Positions 22,044-35,005 of a stretch of 64,000 nt of DNA are shown here, in pieces. The notes under the pieces are model-generated. The model had not been told where the DNA came from. It saw nothing but the letters and a program-made list of their open reading frames with translations, and made no database searches. How positions within the stretch are numbered: the first letter of the stretch is position 1; every line of letters begins with the position of its first letter. A program made the translations under genes and the position numbers. This stretch comes from Diogma glabrata (lineage: Eukaryota > Arthropoda > Insecta > Diptera > Cylindrotomidae): contig OY856187.1 of NCBI GenBank assembly GCA_963693315.1, positions 113,305,483 to 113,369,482 of the forward strand, in the 5' to 3' direction.

Positions 22044-22577
22044 CCCTGGTTAAACATTCCAATTGAAACCAATTGAAAAAAATGAATTGGATTAATCGGA
22101 ATTCTGCATTGGGAATTTTCAATTAATTCCTATTCAAAAAATCTATTTCCAATACAATCCTATTCATTCCTGTTAAATATCTCTATTTTATTTTTCAACC
22201 GAAATGGATAGGATTCTATAGGAAATGTATATAAATAGGAATTAATTGGAAATTTCCATTGCAGAATTCCGATTAATCCTATTCATTCCTATTAAATCTT
22301 TTCCAATTAAATCCTGTTAAATTCATAAGACTGTTTAATTTTTTTCCAAGTGCATTTTTCCTATTGAATCTCTTAATTTCCGATTGAAATTCAATTGGAA
22401 ATTTCCATTAGAATCCTACAGAACCTCTTTTCCTGTTGAATCCCATTCATTCCGATTGAATTTTAATTGGTAAATCGAAGTCTTCCTATTAAACCAATTC
22501 AATCCGATTTAATCCTATTGAAATTATATTGGATTTAATAGGATTCAATAGGTTTGAATTGGAATGTTTAACAAGGG
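22044..22577. mobile_element. TA-flanked palindromic MITE built of AATTGGAA-type units
   Basis: The termini CCCTGGTTAAACATTCCAATT (left) and the inverse of CCCTTGTTAAACATTCCAATT (right) are flanked by TA at 22042-22043 and 22578-22579. The interior consists almost entirely of short variations on AATTGGAA, TTCCAATT and TCCTATT in both orientations, so the whole 534 bp is self-complementary on many scales. It has no coding capacity. Confidence 0.8.
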
Positions 22578-22864
22578 TAATAGAGGCGTTTGATAATATA
22601 GAAGTATTTTTCCAAAGTATTTATTGAATTTAAAACATTTACAAATAACATATTTATTTACAAACATAGTTCAGACGAAAAAAGACCACTGTACTGCTAA
22701 AGTGTAGTTTCATTGAATATTTTTTTTCAGTTGTAGTTTGTTTACACTGAGTTGTGAGTGGATCAGTTTTAGGATTTTTTTTAAGTTTTATTCAAAATTC
22801 TACACTCATGCAGTTTTTTTAGCAACTAACACCAGAAAAGTGATGCAAATCGAATACGCCATTA

Positions 22865-24310
22865 AAGTCTTCCAAACTGCTTAATGAAAGACAATACGGG
22901 TTTCGAAAAGGAAGAGCGACGGGAGATTTGCTTTCCTTTGTCACTCATGTATATGGAATAAGTCGCTTGAAAATCATGGTGAGACTTTCGAATTTTGCTG
23001 TTGATATATCCAAAGCATTTGATAAAGTTTGGCCCAATAATCTTATTTTTATATTAAGAGGTATTGGTTTGGATGAGCAACTTATATCTTGGATACAAAG
23101 CTTTATTTCCGAGCGGAAATTTCGAGTTAATGTTGATGGTGTTTCATCGGATGTCTTTTCAACTAATGCAGGAGTTTCTCATGGTTCTGATTTGTCACCA
23201 ACTCTCTTTCTTATTTATACTAACGATTTGTTGGATTCAACAATTAGTCCTATCCATAGTTTTGCTGATGTTAGCACGCTTAATGCGTCTCATGTAAACC
23301 CTAAATTATATTCACCGTTAGCGCTTAATAACTGTAGATCAAATTTGATAGATTCATTAAACCAGGACCTTTAAACTATTTTGGATTGGGGGTTCGCTAA
23401 CAGTATTGAATTCAATACAAGTAAAACACAGGCTTGTCATTTTTCTTTATTATCCACACCTAAGCCGTTTCCATTAAAGTTCGACTCTAAAGATCTTGTA
23501 GAGAAAGAATTTGTTAGACATGGAATTAGAATCTGTTAGACATGTTAGAAATGGAATTCTCATATTTTTAACCTAGCTTAGAACACTGTTCAAAAATTGG
23601 TCTTTTTGGGACGATGGCGTAAGTTTTTTAATAGCGAACAGCTTCTTTTAATTTACAAATCATTTATACATCCCTGTATGGAGTACTGTTCTCAAATATG
23701 GGGTGGAGATTGTTATAGTAATATGAAGTGTCTTGATTCTGTTCAGCGCAAAGCTGTTAAACTGATTGGCAGCTCAACTCTTACTAATGAGCTTGATTCT
23801 TTACAGCACAGATGAAATGTTGCTGATCTGAAAATTTCCTACAAATACATTATGGATGAACGAACTTCTATAGAGATTAAATCAATTTTACCTGAACTAG
23901 CAAACCTATTGCGTAACACCAGAGCTGATGTTGTAGCCCATCTTTTCATATAAAAAGGTGTAGAACTGTTGCCATTTAGCGTGATTTTTTCAACAGAGTC
24001 TCTCATATCTGGAATGCGTTGCCTTCATGGGGTTTTCCTCATAGCTTTAATCCTCAAAATTTTAAAGTAAGCGTTCATAAATTTCTTAGAGAAACATAAT
24101 TTATTCAAACTTAATCCCAATCCCTAGTTGGCATGGTATCTTAGGATATTCAGAGACGTTAATTAATAATTTATTATAATTAACACTAAACATGCCTAGC
24201 TTATAATAAAAAAAAGGATACAAATTGGAAAACGAATACATTAAAAAATTATAAAACAATCAAATCAGAATTATTAAAATAAATACATGAAAAAAAGTAA
24301 TACAAATTGA
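22865..24310 (+). pseudogene. Dead LINE, 3' piece (reverse transcriptase and C-terminal domain)
   Basis: This continues the frame of 18004-18300: KLLNERQYGFRKGRATGDLL, then VDISKAFDKVWPNNLI, a degraded VSHGSDLSPTLFLIYTNDLL, and FADV where a catalytic FADD/YADD is expected. Open pieces are 22928-23374 and 23597-23815; the latter shows YKSFIHPCMEYCSQIWGG and CLDSVQRKAVKLIG. A short out-of-frame duplication near 23510-23545 and several stops separate them. The C-terminal domain decays by about 24100, followed by an AT-rich 3' UTR to about 24310. A second copy of the C-terminal region lies at 43590-43945. Confidence 0.82.
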
Positions 24311-24500
24311 CAACCTTACACTTTTAAATTTGGGATAATTTAAAAAAAATCTTTAGGTTTAAAAACTTTGGTTGAATGAACGCAGTCATCTGATATTTGA
24401 ATACCTATAAAATATCATTACTATTTGTCGTGAAGGGGCCCAAGGTGCATGTGGGGCCCGAGGCGGCCGCCTCTTCCGCCTCTATGGTAATCCGCCACTG

Positions 24501-26811
24501 ACATTCTCCTTAATATTTTTTAAAAGTTGGCCATATCGGGGTACATGTTAAGTGCCTAGAGCCCAAAAACTGTATTAAATAATGTTTATTTTTAAAGTTT
24601 GTTTAATACTTCTGTTTTTAATTAGTGTTTTTTATAAAGTAATCTGATAAATCCGATTCTAATTGCACACATGACTGTCTGATCCCGAAATCTACCTATT
24701 TCTAGCGGATATACCTGCCGCTCGGACTTTTTTTTTTACTTTTTTACTTTTTTCTCATTTCATCACAAAAGTGTCGTTACAACTTTTGGTCATAATTTTT
24801 TCCGTCTAGCAGGCTAGCCCTCTTTCACAACGCGCGATATGCTTTTAGTGCTTCACATTAAAATATTTCGGAAAGTTTGGAAAGTAAATTAGTGTTTTGC
24901 CGCACCGATTGGGAAAAAGGGATTGGATCGATAATGGTTGAGAGGAAGGTGTAAGGAATAACTTTTCCCCGAATTTTAAATGAACAAAAATGAGGTGTAA
25001 AATGGACATATTGAGCTTAACTTATAAATTATAACGCATACAAATTTGACTCGCCATCAATATATTTGAATGCGATAGATAAACTTATTCAACGGGAAAC
25101 ATATATCAACGAACAATAATTAAGATTATGGGCTGTTGAGTGATCCAGTTTACAGTTGAGTTCTAGATGCATGATCGTCACGCTGTTTTGACTTTGACTA
25201 GGTTTTGGAAGGCGTCAGTGAATAAATCTACAGATTGTTGTAATTGCAATTTCGGAATACATTTGTGTTAGACTTAACATATTTCCACCGGATCCATTTT
25301 GAAAACACTTAGAGTAAGCTTTTTTTTAGATTTGGTTTATATATTTGATATATGATGTATGTTTTATTGATATATGATATATGTTTAGGATGATTAATAT
25401 ATGTGTAAAAGAATTTTATTACTTTGAAACCTGTGTGGTTTTGTTGATGATAATAATGTATATTTTTTTATGTTTTGGGAAGGAATATAAAAGATTTGCA
25501 ATTCCAGATTCGCTGAACTAGATTTCTTCTATAATTTATATTACAAAAGTCCACTGTTACAAGTTTATTAACAAAATGAGAAATGTTTATATATTATAGG
25601 TCGGAGAGTTTTACAATTGATGATAATAATTTAAGCTCGGCTAGCTCCTATATAAAACTGTTCTGATATTGAGTATTAAGGTGCAACCAGCTTTCATTGT
25701 TTGGTTGCTCAACAATTTATAATAAAATAAAGCTTAATTTTTATTTAGAAACAGAATTTTAAGGGTTTCAAAGAATTATCTGTCCTATTTATCTAGAGGT
25801 TAAAGTGATTTTGAAAAATATTTTTCAACACTATACCACAGAAAGCTTACACCGATTAGTAAAATTAAATAAGTAATGTTACATTTGAAATCGTGTCACT
25901 ATAAAAGTAAAATAAACTAGTTTTTAACATGCTCAGTATCTTATGAAAAGAAAGTCTTACAGAGTTGGCTTAATGTTAAGTTCAAGAACACTTTTATTAA
26001 AACCTGAAGTCTACCTTTATCCAAAATCAATGAAACTAAAAAATTTTTATTTAAAAAAAATTTACAGTTAAAATCTAATAGTCAGAGGAGAACCTGCCTA
26101 AAATTTGACATTTCATAGTAATTATTGGTTAAGAATCAATTTGTTTATTATTGTTTAATAATTTTTAAAATACAACCTCATGAATTTTTAGTATATTAAA
26201 TCCAAGATAACAGAACAGCAATTTAACAAATAAGTTAAAAGGTTAATACATATTTAAATATTGTTATGAATTGTTTCAAACGATTTCTACGGTTGTTATC
26301 AAGCAACGTATTTAAATAAGTTTAAAAAAAATATTTAGTATTACTCATAGCCCTAGCGATGTTGTTACTAAAACGGGCTTTGATTGGATGTTTGTTAAGC
26401 CACAAAAATATTCCAGCTCAGTCAATATCAATATGTTTAAATACTTGTTTGTTAAGGAAACAATTTGTATAATCAAATATTTTTATTTATCGTTCGGTAA
26501 GCCGATTACAATTCTTAAATTTAAAAAATAAATATATTGATGCTTGCATTGCCAAGCGGATTAATTTTAATAGTCTTGATTTGAATAAATTTGAAATTTA
26601 GATCAATCGTTTCGATTAATCAAGTTTTAAAACCATTCATAACTATTGATAAAACAAAAGTGTCTGTTTGTCTCGTAAAATGGTGTCCAAACTAATAAAA
26701 TTCGTGCCATTTGTTTGAGAAATTTGTGATAATAGCTCGTTAAAAAATTTAGAGCAGTGCCTCTGGTTTCTCAAAAAAAAATAGTTTCGGATTTACACTG
26801 CACTTTTTCTA
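24501..26811. other. Unrecognised AT-rich interval
   Basis: No open frame of interest is seen. The first bases are the hAT-type target duplication (24501-24508). A copy of the short dispersed repeat lies at 24526-24576. A T-rich tract sits at about 24720-24760. The rest carries no recognisable domain, RNA gene or clear element boundary. Confidence 0.4.
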
Positions 26812-27000
26812 CAATAATAATAATAATAATAATAATAAAAATATTTTATTTTGCAGAATAAACATTACACAATTTAAATAACAAAAACAAACAAAAATAT
26901 TATAGACAATGGACAATAAAGCCGTCGTGTTGGTACTATATATAATTAAATAAATAATAAAAAATGCAAAAATGGGAAAAAAATAATAAAACTATTTACT
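26812..27000 (-). mobile_element. Possible LINE 3' end with (TTA)n tail, minus strand
   Basis: Read on the minus strand, an AT-rich UTR-like stretch ends in AATAAAATATT followed by about eight TTA units (26812-26840 on the plus strand). Ending in TAA/TTA repeats is typical of I-type LINEs. No coding sequence is attached, so it is at best a short 5'-truncated copy; a simple microsatellite is the alternative. Confidence 0.35.
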
Positions 27001-29613
27001 ATAAAATTAATGAAAATAATATCGAGTATAAAACTTTTTCTATACATTTTGCCGTTTTTTAAACTTTTTTATATACTTAAAAGAATTAATTTACACATTA
27101 TTACACTACTGTTATTTATATGGTTATTCAGTGAGTTGAATTCACACATAGCTGTTTTTAAAATTGATTGATTGTTAACATGAAAACTTACCGTGATCTA
27201 CCATCCTTTTCTCGTTTTCACGATTTTCTACTTATACTTTAATATGAAGATCAATTTAATATTTTCAAACGAATAGTTTTCCCGACATACTACCGTTATT
27301 CCGGTACTATAAAAATGTATTATGTGTTGTGAACAAAATAATTCACACATAATAATATTTTAGCGAAAGCATCAACCTTCTGACAACTTGCAAACGAGCT
27401 CTGATAACTCAATATTTTAAAAATCAGAAATGCAAAAATTTTATTTGTCGGCTTTTGTTTTAAATACACCAATCGTGTTGTACAGTAGTTCACATAGCTT
27501 AGTATTTTTAACAAACGAATTGTTTTGTAAAAAATGTATGATACTTTTCTGGAGGTCTAATGTTTCTGTTGAACAACAAATAAATTGATCAAATAAATTG
27601 ATCGATGAAGTTGTTGAGATACACTAGTTTTCGAAACAATTTCACTTTTACAATTAACAAAATAATATTTTGTATAACTTAAAAAATTTCCTGTTTTATT
27701 TCGCAAAAATGGTTTTATTTAATGTACTAATATTTATTTTATCCGCATGGATCAGTTTTTCTTGATTTCTATATATTTTTTATTTTTGATCTACAGGTGA
27801 TCTACGGGCCTGATTTTAACATACGAACTAATGTTAGATATCACATACCACTAGCAATAGCAGTGAGATATCACTAGTCAGGGTGATATCTTAAGGTTGC
27901 TAGTGGATGAAATTTATTCAGTCAACGGTAGCACCTGTTGCGGTTGAGCTGCTATAAGAAAGATTATATGTAAACTTCATAAGGATATTGATTTTTGTTA
28001 AACCAATAGCATCACATAGATTGTAATGAAGCGCTGCTTCGTTGTAGGTCAACGAAGTGGCATAGCAGATCGCGCACCTAGATGGGATTTATTTTGTCCC
28101 AAACCAGCTTTTGTCCGTGGGGACGAGAAAGAAATCCTGCTGCTCCAGCACAAATGCTGATATTGTACGCGAATCTCAAGAATGAAAACGGATTAAATGA
28201 AAAAAAAGGACTAAGTGAAATGATTTGACTCTGGCGACCCCCATATACGAACAAACTGCCATCACCCCATCAACCATGCATTCACTCACACATTCACCCG
28301 CTCTCGTACTTTATGTGTGTAATGCCGATGATCATCGATCCAATTCGTAAGCGGTTTTGCATAAAGGCACTCTTTCATTCTGATGCAGTTATAGGCTTTC
28401 CAAAATATGGACATACAATAAATCTCGAATAATCAAAATTACCTTCAAACTTAAAATATTCTTTTAATAGATCAACAATAGTCATATAATTTCTTTTGTT
28501 GATATTTTTTTTTTGTTTTTTGTTTTCGTCACAGACTAAATTGCAATTATCGATAACATGTTTACGTACAGTATCTTGAAATCTTATTAATCGCATGTGT
28601 TGTAGGTGCATTTAGATTTTGCCAAAAAATATAATTGCAAAAGAAACAAAAGCATAATTTGTTATTTTACCAGTACCTTTAAATTAATATGTTTTTCTCC
28701 AATGGTTTAATATAGTTGTAAGAGGATAAATTATAGAATCAAATTTCATTAAATATTTTAATATTCGTGTTTAATGCACGGCCACTTCATGACTAGACAT
28801 TGCTTGTATATTAACAAAAATTAATACAAACATTGCAGCTAACTTGACCTTTAAACTTCTTCTTCTCTCTTCGGATGTTAGTAGACATTTTGTCGAGTTT
28901 TAAAGTTAAATTAACTAACGAATTTACCAAATTATCAAAATTCAATTCTGAAACCAACAAACAATTACGTGACGATATTAAAAATTGGGTCGTACTTTAT
29001 TCAAATTGCACTTTTATAAGTTCCTAAAACAATATAATATGATATTTACAAATCCAAATAGCATTTAACAACAAGCCAAGATGTCTAGATTAATATAGAC
29101 GCGGGAGCGTCTTCTTGTCCTCAAAATTCTTGTTGGCATGTTTCCAATTAGATTTGGACAGACCCACGCACGTACAACAAACATAATCGCTCTAACGTAC
29201 ACACATCCACACGTCCATACACACTCATGCACCTACACACACATCCACAATCATTCAAACGTATAAACAAAACAATATTACATGTGACTCACCCCATGAC
29301 TAGTCCAGACCCCACTCCAATAAAAAATTCAATTTACGTGCTCATCCCCGTCCAGGCCATTGATCGTAATGTCAGCAATCTGGATGTCGACAGTGTCAGA
29401 AATTTGTGACCATAAACAAATGGGTTGATGATATCCGTATTGGTAGGTGTTACCGCAAATGTTTACAGAAACTCCGCATACAGGGAGTAATTGCAGCTGT
29501 CGGGCAATGGCTAGCACTGAGATAAACCAAATAGCAATAAAAGACTTGAAGTTTAATTAGATAACCGGTTGGTTGGTTTATTATTACTATTGCTTTTCTT
29601 TAAACTAATATTA
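27001..29613. other. Unrecognised interval
   Basis: No gene is supported. A small nested inverted repeat (CCACTAGCAA with TTGCTAGTGG around GATATCAC copies) lies at about 27845-27910. A GC-richer patch lies at 28020-28280. A CA-rich stretch (ACACACATCCACA-type) at about 29190-29260 resembles the C-rich tail at 34826-34890. The frames at 27320-27514, 28375-28611 and 29227-29517 have no protein-like features. Confidence 0.4.
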
Positions 29614-29955
29614 GATATCACAGCCACGAATACAATTAGGATTCACTCATTAATAGTTAGTTGTAACATTAATTGATAACACCGTAATTTAATGTAAATG
29701 AAAATTATAATGATTAACAGTTATTTTAACCTTAATTGATATAACAGAAATTTTATGTAAAAATAAATTGTAATGATTAACTGATATTTACAACGTTAAA
29801 TGATAACACATTAATTTTATATAAAAGCAAATTGTAATGCTTAACAGTTATTTTACGACACTAAATGATATCACAGTAATATTTAGGTGAACGTATCTTA
29901 TAATTATTAACAGTTATTTACAACACAAATGGTTAACACAGTAATTAGACATGAA
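29614..29955. repeat. Tandem array with a 64-bp period
   Basis: Units anchored on GATAACACAGTAATTT-like starts at 29614, 29675, 29738, 29802, 29867 and 29931 give spacings of 61, 63, 64, 65 and 64. Each unit continues with a TGTAATGATTAACAGTTATTT-like segment. The units are diverged, so the array is not freshly expanded. Confidence 0.75.
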
Positions 29956-32689
29956 AAAGTGAAATGCGGTTTTTCGATTGCAGTTAATTAATAATTCTTT
30001 TTTTTCTTGAACATACATTTGGTATCCCAGTAATTCAATAGTAATCTAAATAGGATTCCTATTTTTTTCATTTTCATTTCACATATATAGTGCGCCATAA
30101 AATAAATATTATTTTTTTTGTTAGATTTCAATTTAACACACACGTCAAAATGAACAGATGTCATCTGCTAGACAATTAATCAAAATAAGAGAGCGAAGCC
30201 ACCTGCCGGTTTCTATTTATATCACACTAACGATCATTTACCACCAATAACAAAACGATAAGTTTGTTTCTTGATCATTTGCACCCACCCTTCTCGTTGA
30301 TCATTTGCACCCACTAAATAGTCTACAGAGCTTACTTGATCAAAATTGGAAAAGAATTATAAAAAAATATTCATTACGAAATGATTGAAAGAAATTATAT
30401 AGGGAAATAGCTCGATTCCGAATTAATGAGATTGCACAACTGTTTTATGATAAGTTTAAACAGAAATTATTGCGATAGACGATCACAAATAAGGAATTAT
30501 GGTTTTAAAAACAAACGACAATAACTACAGAAGTTTTTGCTAATGTGAACCCAATGCGTGTGGGAAAGCAGGGCGAGTCCAAATTACGACGATTTATCAA
30601 TAGCCTTTTAACAATTACGAAGGTCGAATAATAGCTTCGTTACAAGATTTTCCTCTTCCAATTGTCGAGCACAAGCATACCAACCTTATTCGCGTTACTG
30701 TATTACATTATTATCAATCTGCATTTTGCCACGAATTAATGATCGTGTTTGTTAAATTTCACAGCATTTATGCTATCTTAAAATCCAATTAAATAAACGA
30801 ACACGTTCCTTGTATTCAATAATTACCTAATCGGGTGTTACAATAAGTTATATAAAAGTTGGTTTTAAATATGTATAGAGCTTTTTCTTTAAACTTCAAA
30901 TCGTTATATTACTGTATGTATTGCGGCATGTAATCTATTAAATAATAATTAGAAATCATTAATTATATATACTAGGAATCGCACAGTGGCCGAAACTCGG
31001 CCATTGTAAATAGAAATTGTTAAAAGACCTCCAACAAAATAGCTACAACACATTATTTCAGAGTTTGATTTTTTGATATACATAATTGATATTGAATTGT
31101 GAAAAAAATAACTTTTAGAAAAAAAAAACAAAAAACACAACTATCACATTTTTGCCATTTATTCTGAAAAAATCGTCATAATTTAAAAAAAAGTATTTTC
31201 CGGCACATATACTACTCAAGACCTTTCCTACGATATACATGTTGCCACACTTTTGATGGAGCAAATATTTTAAAATTGTACCGCAAAAATGTTGCTTACG
31301 TAGGTATTTATATATAGATTTAAATTTACTGATTAAAACTTAATTGTTGTTTATTCGTACAAATGAGCATTTATGGGAATAGTTCATCGCCAAAATAAAT
31401 TCACCAATAAAAGATAATTTTTTATATTCCTGATTATATCTCTTTTTTTATCACTAATGATATAATCGGACAAAATGACAATCCTGTTTGTAAATTTCTG
31501 CTATTGCTTTCCGTTTCTGGACAACCTTTTATTTCGATATCGTAGCTAAGCTCTTGTTGCAAGTTTTTGCTCATTATTCCCTCTATATCTTGAAGTGGTT
31601 TTTATCAGAGTTATGTTATCGTTTTTAAATACAATGTTTGTTGTGCCAGGACTATTGCTCTTTTGCTCTAATAATAATAATTTATAAACTCAATAACAAT
31701 TTCATTGATTATCTTAAGTTTTGGTGAACGTAGCTACATTTTTGTTTTTTTTATTTAAATAAATCAAATACAGTTTTGAAAAGGGGGAATTGTTTATGAT
31801 TGCTGGAGGGGGTAAACGGAAAACCCATGCAATTAATATAAATAAGAATAAATTATTAAAAATAATGTTCAGTATAATGATGAAACTCAACCAGTGACAT
31901 GGATATCAAAGTTCATTTGATATTTTATGTTACATTGGTTGTGTTGGATCAATACGTATTCAAAGGTCAAATTAATATTATGATTAAAATTTAATTTCAT
32001 TTCAATGTTTAAGTTTTTTTTTAATTTGTTTAAATATAATTTTGTAAATAAAATTGTGATGTGGGTGAAAATAAAAATAAAAGTTATATGTCGAAATGAA
32101 GAGTTTGCATAACTAAATTAAAAAGTTATTAACAAAATATTTGTTTGGTTGTCTGATGGCTGGCTGTTAAATTATTTTTAATTCCAAAATCGTAGTTATG
32201 GTGAAAAATTTAAATGAAACTGGAATCTGATAAATCAATTAAACGTTCGTTCGAAGATTTGTCGAGTGTCCATGGAGATGAAGGCTAAATGGTGATAATA
32301 AAACAACAGTTTTTTTATGATTAAATTGTGGGAGTTGGTTATAATGGATTTCCAATTGGCTGCAGTGTTGATAAATTTCCGTGGGGAAAAGAATTGAATA
32401 CATTAAATGATAAAAATTTATACGTGGTGCATGCAGAAGTGAATGTGATGTTAAATAAAAATTGTTCGTGGATATGGAAGAAGTATTTCTAAGTGGTTCG
32501 CTACTTCGTAGTATAATAGAGTGATGAACCTAAATCACTATTTCTGAGTTACTGATTTGAGTTATGTATATGGTAACATGGCAACATGTTTATTTGGAAT
32601 AAGGAATTTTGAAGTTGATATTAGTGGTTATGTAAGACATCCAACCAAAGGACTATGTATATGGTTACAACAATCAAGACAACATTGAA
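29956..32689. other. Unrecognised AT-rich interval
   Basis: No gene is supported. A 17-base direct repeat (TGATCATTTGCACCCAC) occurs twice at about 30271-30315. A short palindrome TGGCCGAAACTCGGCCA lies at 30987-31003. The stretch 30720-30845, with polyadenylation-like AATAAA followed by CGGGTGTTACA, could be the end of a solo LTR, but no matching start was found. Confidence 0.4.
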
Positions 32690-32960
32690 GAAATAAATTT
32701 AATGTAAGCTAATTTTTATTTTGACTTGTATAATTTTTCAATTTTGGTTTTTTTACTAAATTATTTTATGTGCTAGTGATAAATACTTTGCAATGTTTAT
32801 GTGATTCACTAAATAATGATAAGAGATTTTCAAGGTGAGGTTATTCAGTTTGTTGTTTTGAATTCCGTGATTTTCAGTATTTTCAGGTTTCATATAGCTT
32901 TATTTAGCTATCTCGGCATAAACTTAAAATATAGTAGTTTCCAAAAGTTCAAATAGTGAT
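32690..32960. repeat. Dispersed repeat, copy 1
   Basis: This segment (TGTAAGCT, TTGTATAATTTTT, CAATGTTTATGTGATT, AAGAGATTT, TTTCAGGTTTCA) matches 37690-37950 in order and orientation with moderate divergence. It has no coding content. It immediately precedes the degenerate repeat cluster at 33437-34740, so it may be one edge of a larger element. Confidence 0.6.
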
Positions 32961-33436
32961 ATGTTTTCTTCAAGGAGTACATCCAATTTTCTTTTATATT
33001 CATTTAAAGTGGACGCCACTGATTTCCTTTGATTTTGAAAGCCTTCTTGATTATCATTTAGTTCACATAGCTGTTTGTAAATATCTTCAACCGTTTTTTT
33101 TGTAAATTTTCATTTGCATTGACGGTTACCCTGCCGAGCGAGCTTCGATGATAGTAACAATTTTCACATAAACAGATTTCGTCATTTTTAATTTCCAAAT
33201 GCGATGTATTACTTAATATTTTTGAACTTTTTCGTGTAATTTAAAAATATTGCGACGCTGGAAACATAGTGGAAACATAGTGTTCTGGATATATGATGAG
33301 CTAATATCCATCTAATACTTTAATTAAAAGCTAATTAACGTTATAGATTTCGCGTTGTTCTAATTATAAAAATATTAAAGAAAGCAGTAGTATCCCATCA
33401 AACATAAATTCTGTTGTACGAGAAAAAGTAAAAAAA

Positions 33437-34740
33437 AATTTTAACCGGAAGTGGCAAACAGGAAGTCTGGATGCAGAACTGTTGTGAACCGTACTGAATG
33501 CTTATGTGCCTGCAAGTTTCATCTAATTTGATTATCAGGTACAGATGTTATTGAGCTTTCAAAAAACAGGTGCTGGGGACACCCCCTACCACTTTGTTCA
33601 CTATCGCTCAAAAACTAATCAGTTCCTTGCCATACATAGTTGCATCTTTTTCCAAAGTTTCATCAAAATTCATTAACGAACGAATGCTATGTGCTCCCAA
33701 CAAGCATTGAAAAAATTGTGACACAATAAACAGGTGTTCGGGAGGCCTACCACCATTTAGTCCAATATTGTCCAAAAACTAATCAGTTCTTTGTTGTTTA
33801 AGTCTCCATCTTTTTTCTAATTGTCATTAAAATAAATTAATGAATGAAGTCTGAAAGTAATTCATTTTTAGTGAATAATTATATAAAATTTATTATACTT
33901 TATGTCCTTAATTAACTCACAAATTTTGTGTAAAGTCTGAAAGCTCCCAACAAACTTCAGAAACAAAGTATGACAAGTCAGCATTTGTCCCAATGTGTCG
34001 CAATGTGTCCCAAAAGATGATAATTATCTTCTCACACTAATTGGAACCTTTTCCATAAGTTTCATCATAATCACTTCATTATTGTAGGCTGTAGTGTGCA
34101 TAAAGACACTGAAAAACTGCAAAAAATTACAAAAAACAATTTTTTACCGGAAGTGACAAACCGGAAGTTGGGATGCAGAACATTTGTGAACTATACTATA
34201 TGCTGATGTACCAAGTTTCATTCAATTCGATTATCAGGTACAGATGTTATTGAGCTTTCGAAAAAACAGGTGCTCCGGGGACCCCACACCACTTTGGTCA
34301 CTATCGCTTAAAAACTAATCAGTTCCTTGTCATACATATTGCATCTTTTTCCAAAATATCATCAAAATTCATTTACGAACGAATGTTTTATGCTCCCAAC
34401 AAACATAAAAAACATTGGGTAAAAATCACCTGTTGTATGGTGGACCCTAAACCCTTTATCCAATATACTCCAAAAACTGATAAAATTTTTCTCAGGATAC
34501 TTGACAGCTTTTATCAACGTTTCATGAAAATCGATCGATCGGTAATTGTAGGCTACAGTAGGGATAAACCCTTGAAAAAAAAACTTTTTAACCGGAAGTG
34601 ACAAACCGGAAGTTGGTATGCAGAAATATTAAAAACTGTACTAAAACCTTATATACTAAGTGTCAATAAGATCATAAGCCGTTATTAGAAGTCATTCAAA
34701 ATTTAAACTTAGAGGTGTTCGGGAGACCCCCAGCCATTTT
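33437..34740. repeat. Cluster of degenerate direct repeats with an ACCGGAAGT motif
   Basis: Three units begin with AACCGGAAGTG followed about 10 bases later by GGAAGT: at 33440, 34144 and 34587. Units 1 and 2 continue with CAGGTACAGATGTTATTGAG, ACTAATCAGTTCCTTG and TCATCAAAATTCATT blocks. Unit 1 contains a further internal duplication (33570-33700 versus 33730-33840). A C-rich CCCACACACCCACC tract follows at 34826-34860. The layout resembles the tail region of interspersed insect repeats. No protein is encoded. Confidence 0.65.
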
Positions 34741-34971
34741 GTCCAAATTTGAAATGAATCCAGATCTTCCATTTTCAAGTGAACCTGTATCATTTGCAAA
34801 TTTTCATCAAGATCCTATGCAGAAAGGTCACCCACACCCACACACCCACCCACCCACGCACATACAGACGTACACCAAAATTTTTATTGGCTATTTAGAT
34901 AGAGGATGGTCCAAAACAAAAGAAAAAACAAAATTTGGGGTATGTAAGATTTTTTTTCACGATAGATTGCA

Positions 34972-35005
34972 TTACTTCACACAATTTAAAATTGTGGTGA
35001 AGTAA
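34972..35005. repeat. 34-bp palindrome
   Basis: TTACTTCAC-ACAATTTAAAATTGT-GGTGAAGTAA is almost perfectly self-complementary. It lies at the end of the repeat cluster and could be a terminus or the centre of a foldback. In a transcript it would form a strong stem. Confidence 0.65.

Larger units (their letters stand above)
18301..22861. mobile_element. TTA-flanked (PIF/Harbinger-like) element carrying an RTE and a MITE
   Basis: The ends are TGGCGTGTTCGATTT and the inverse of TGGCGTATTCGATTT, and both flanks carry TTA (18298-18300, 22862-22864). One TTA restores the reading frame of the LINE it interrupts, which confirms that TTA is the target duplication. A three-base TTA/TAA target is typical of PIF/Harbinger. 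The only element-own coding trace is the small frame at 21907-22038. An RTE LINE (18449-21795) and a palindromic MITE (22044-22577) are nested inside. Confidence 0.72.
17550..24500. mobile_element. hAT-like DNA element, outermost shell of a four-level nest
   Basis: The termini are CAGTGGCGAATTA on the left and the inverse of CAGTGGCGGATTA on the right, followed on both sides by GC-rich GGCC/GGCGG sequence. The flanks ACAGTCTC (17542-17549) and ACATTCTC (24501-24508) match at 7 of 8 positions, the expected hAT target-duplication length. No transposase remains. The interior is a dead LINE (18004-18300 and 22865-24310), itself split by the element at 18301-22861. Without that element the shell plus LINE is about 2.4 kb. 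Confidence 0.7.

Noticed and set aside
30720..30845. Solo LTR ending in GTTACA
   Set aside because: Polyadenylation-like words are present, but no matching 5' end or target duplication could be found.
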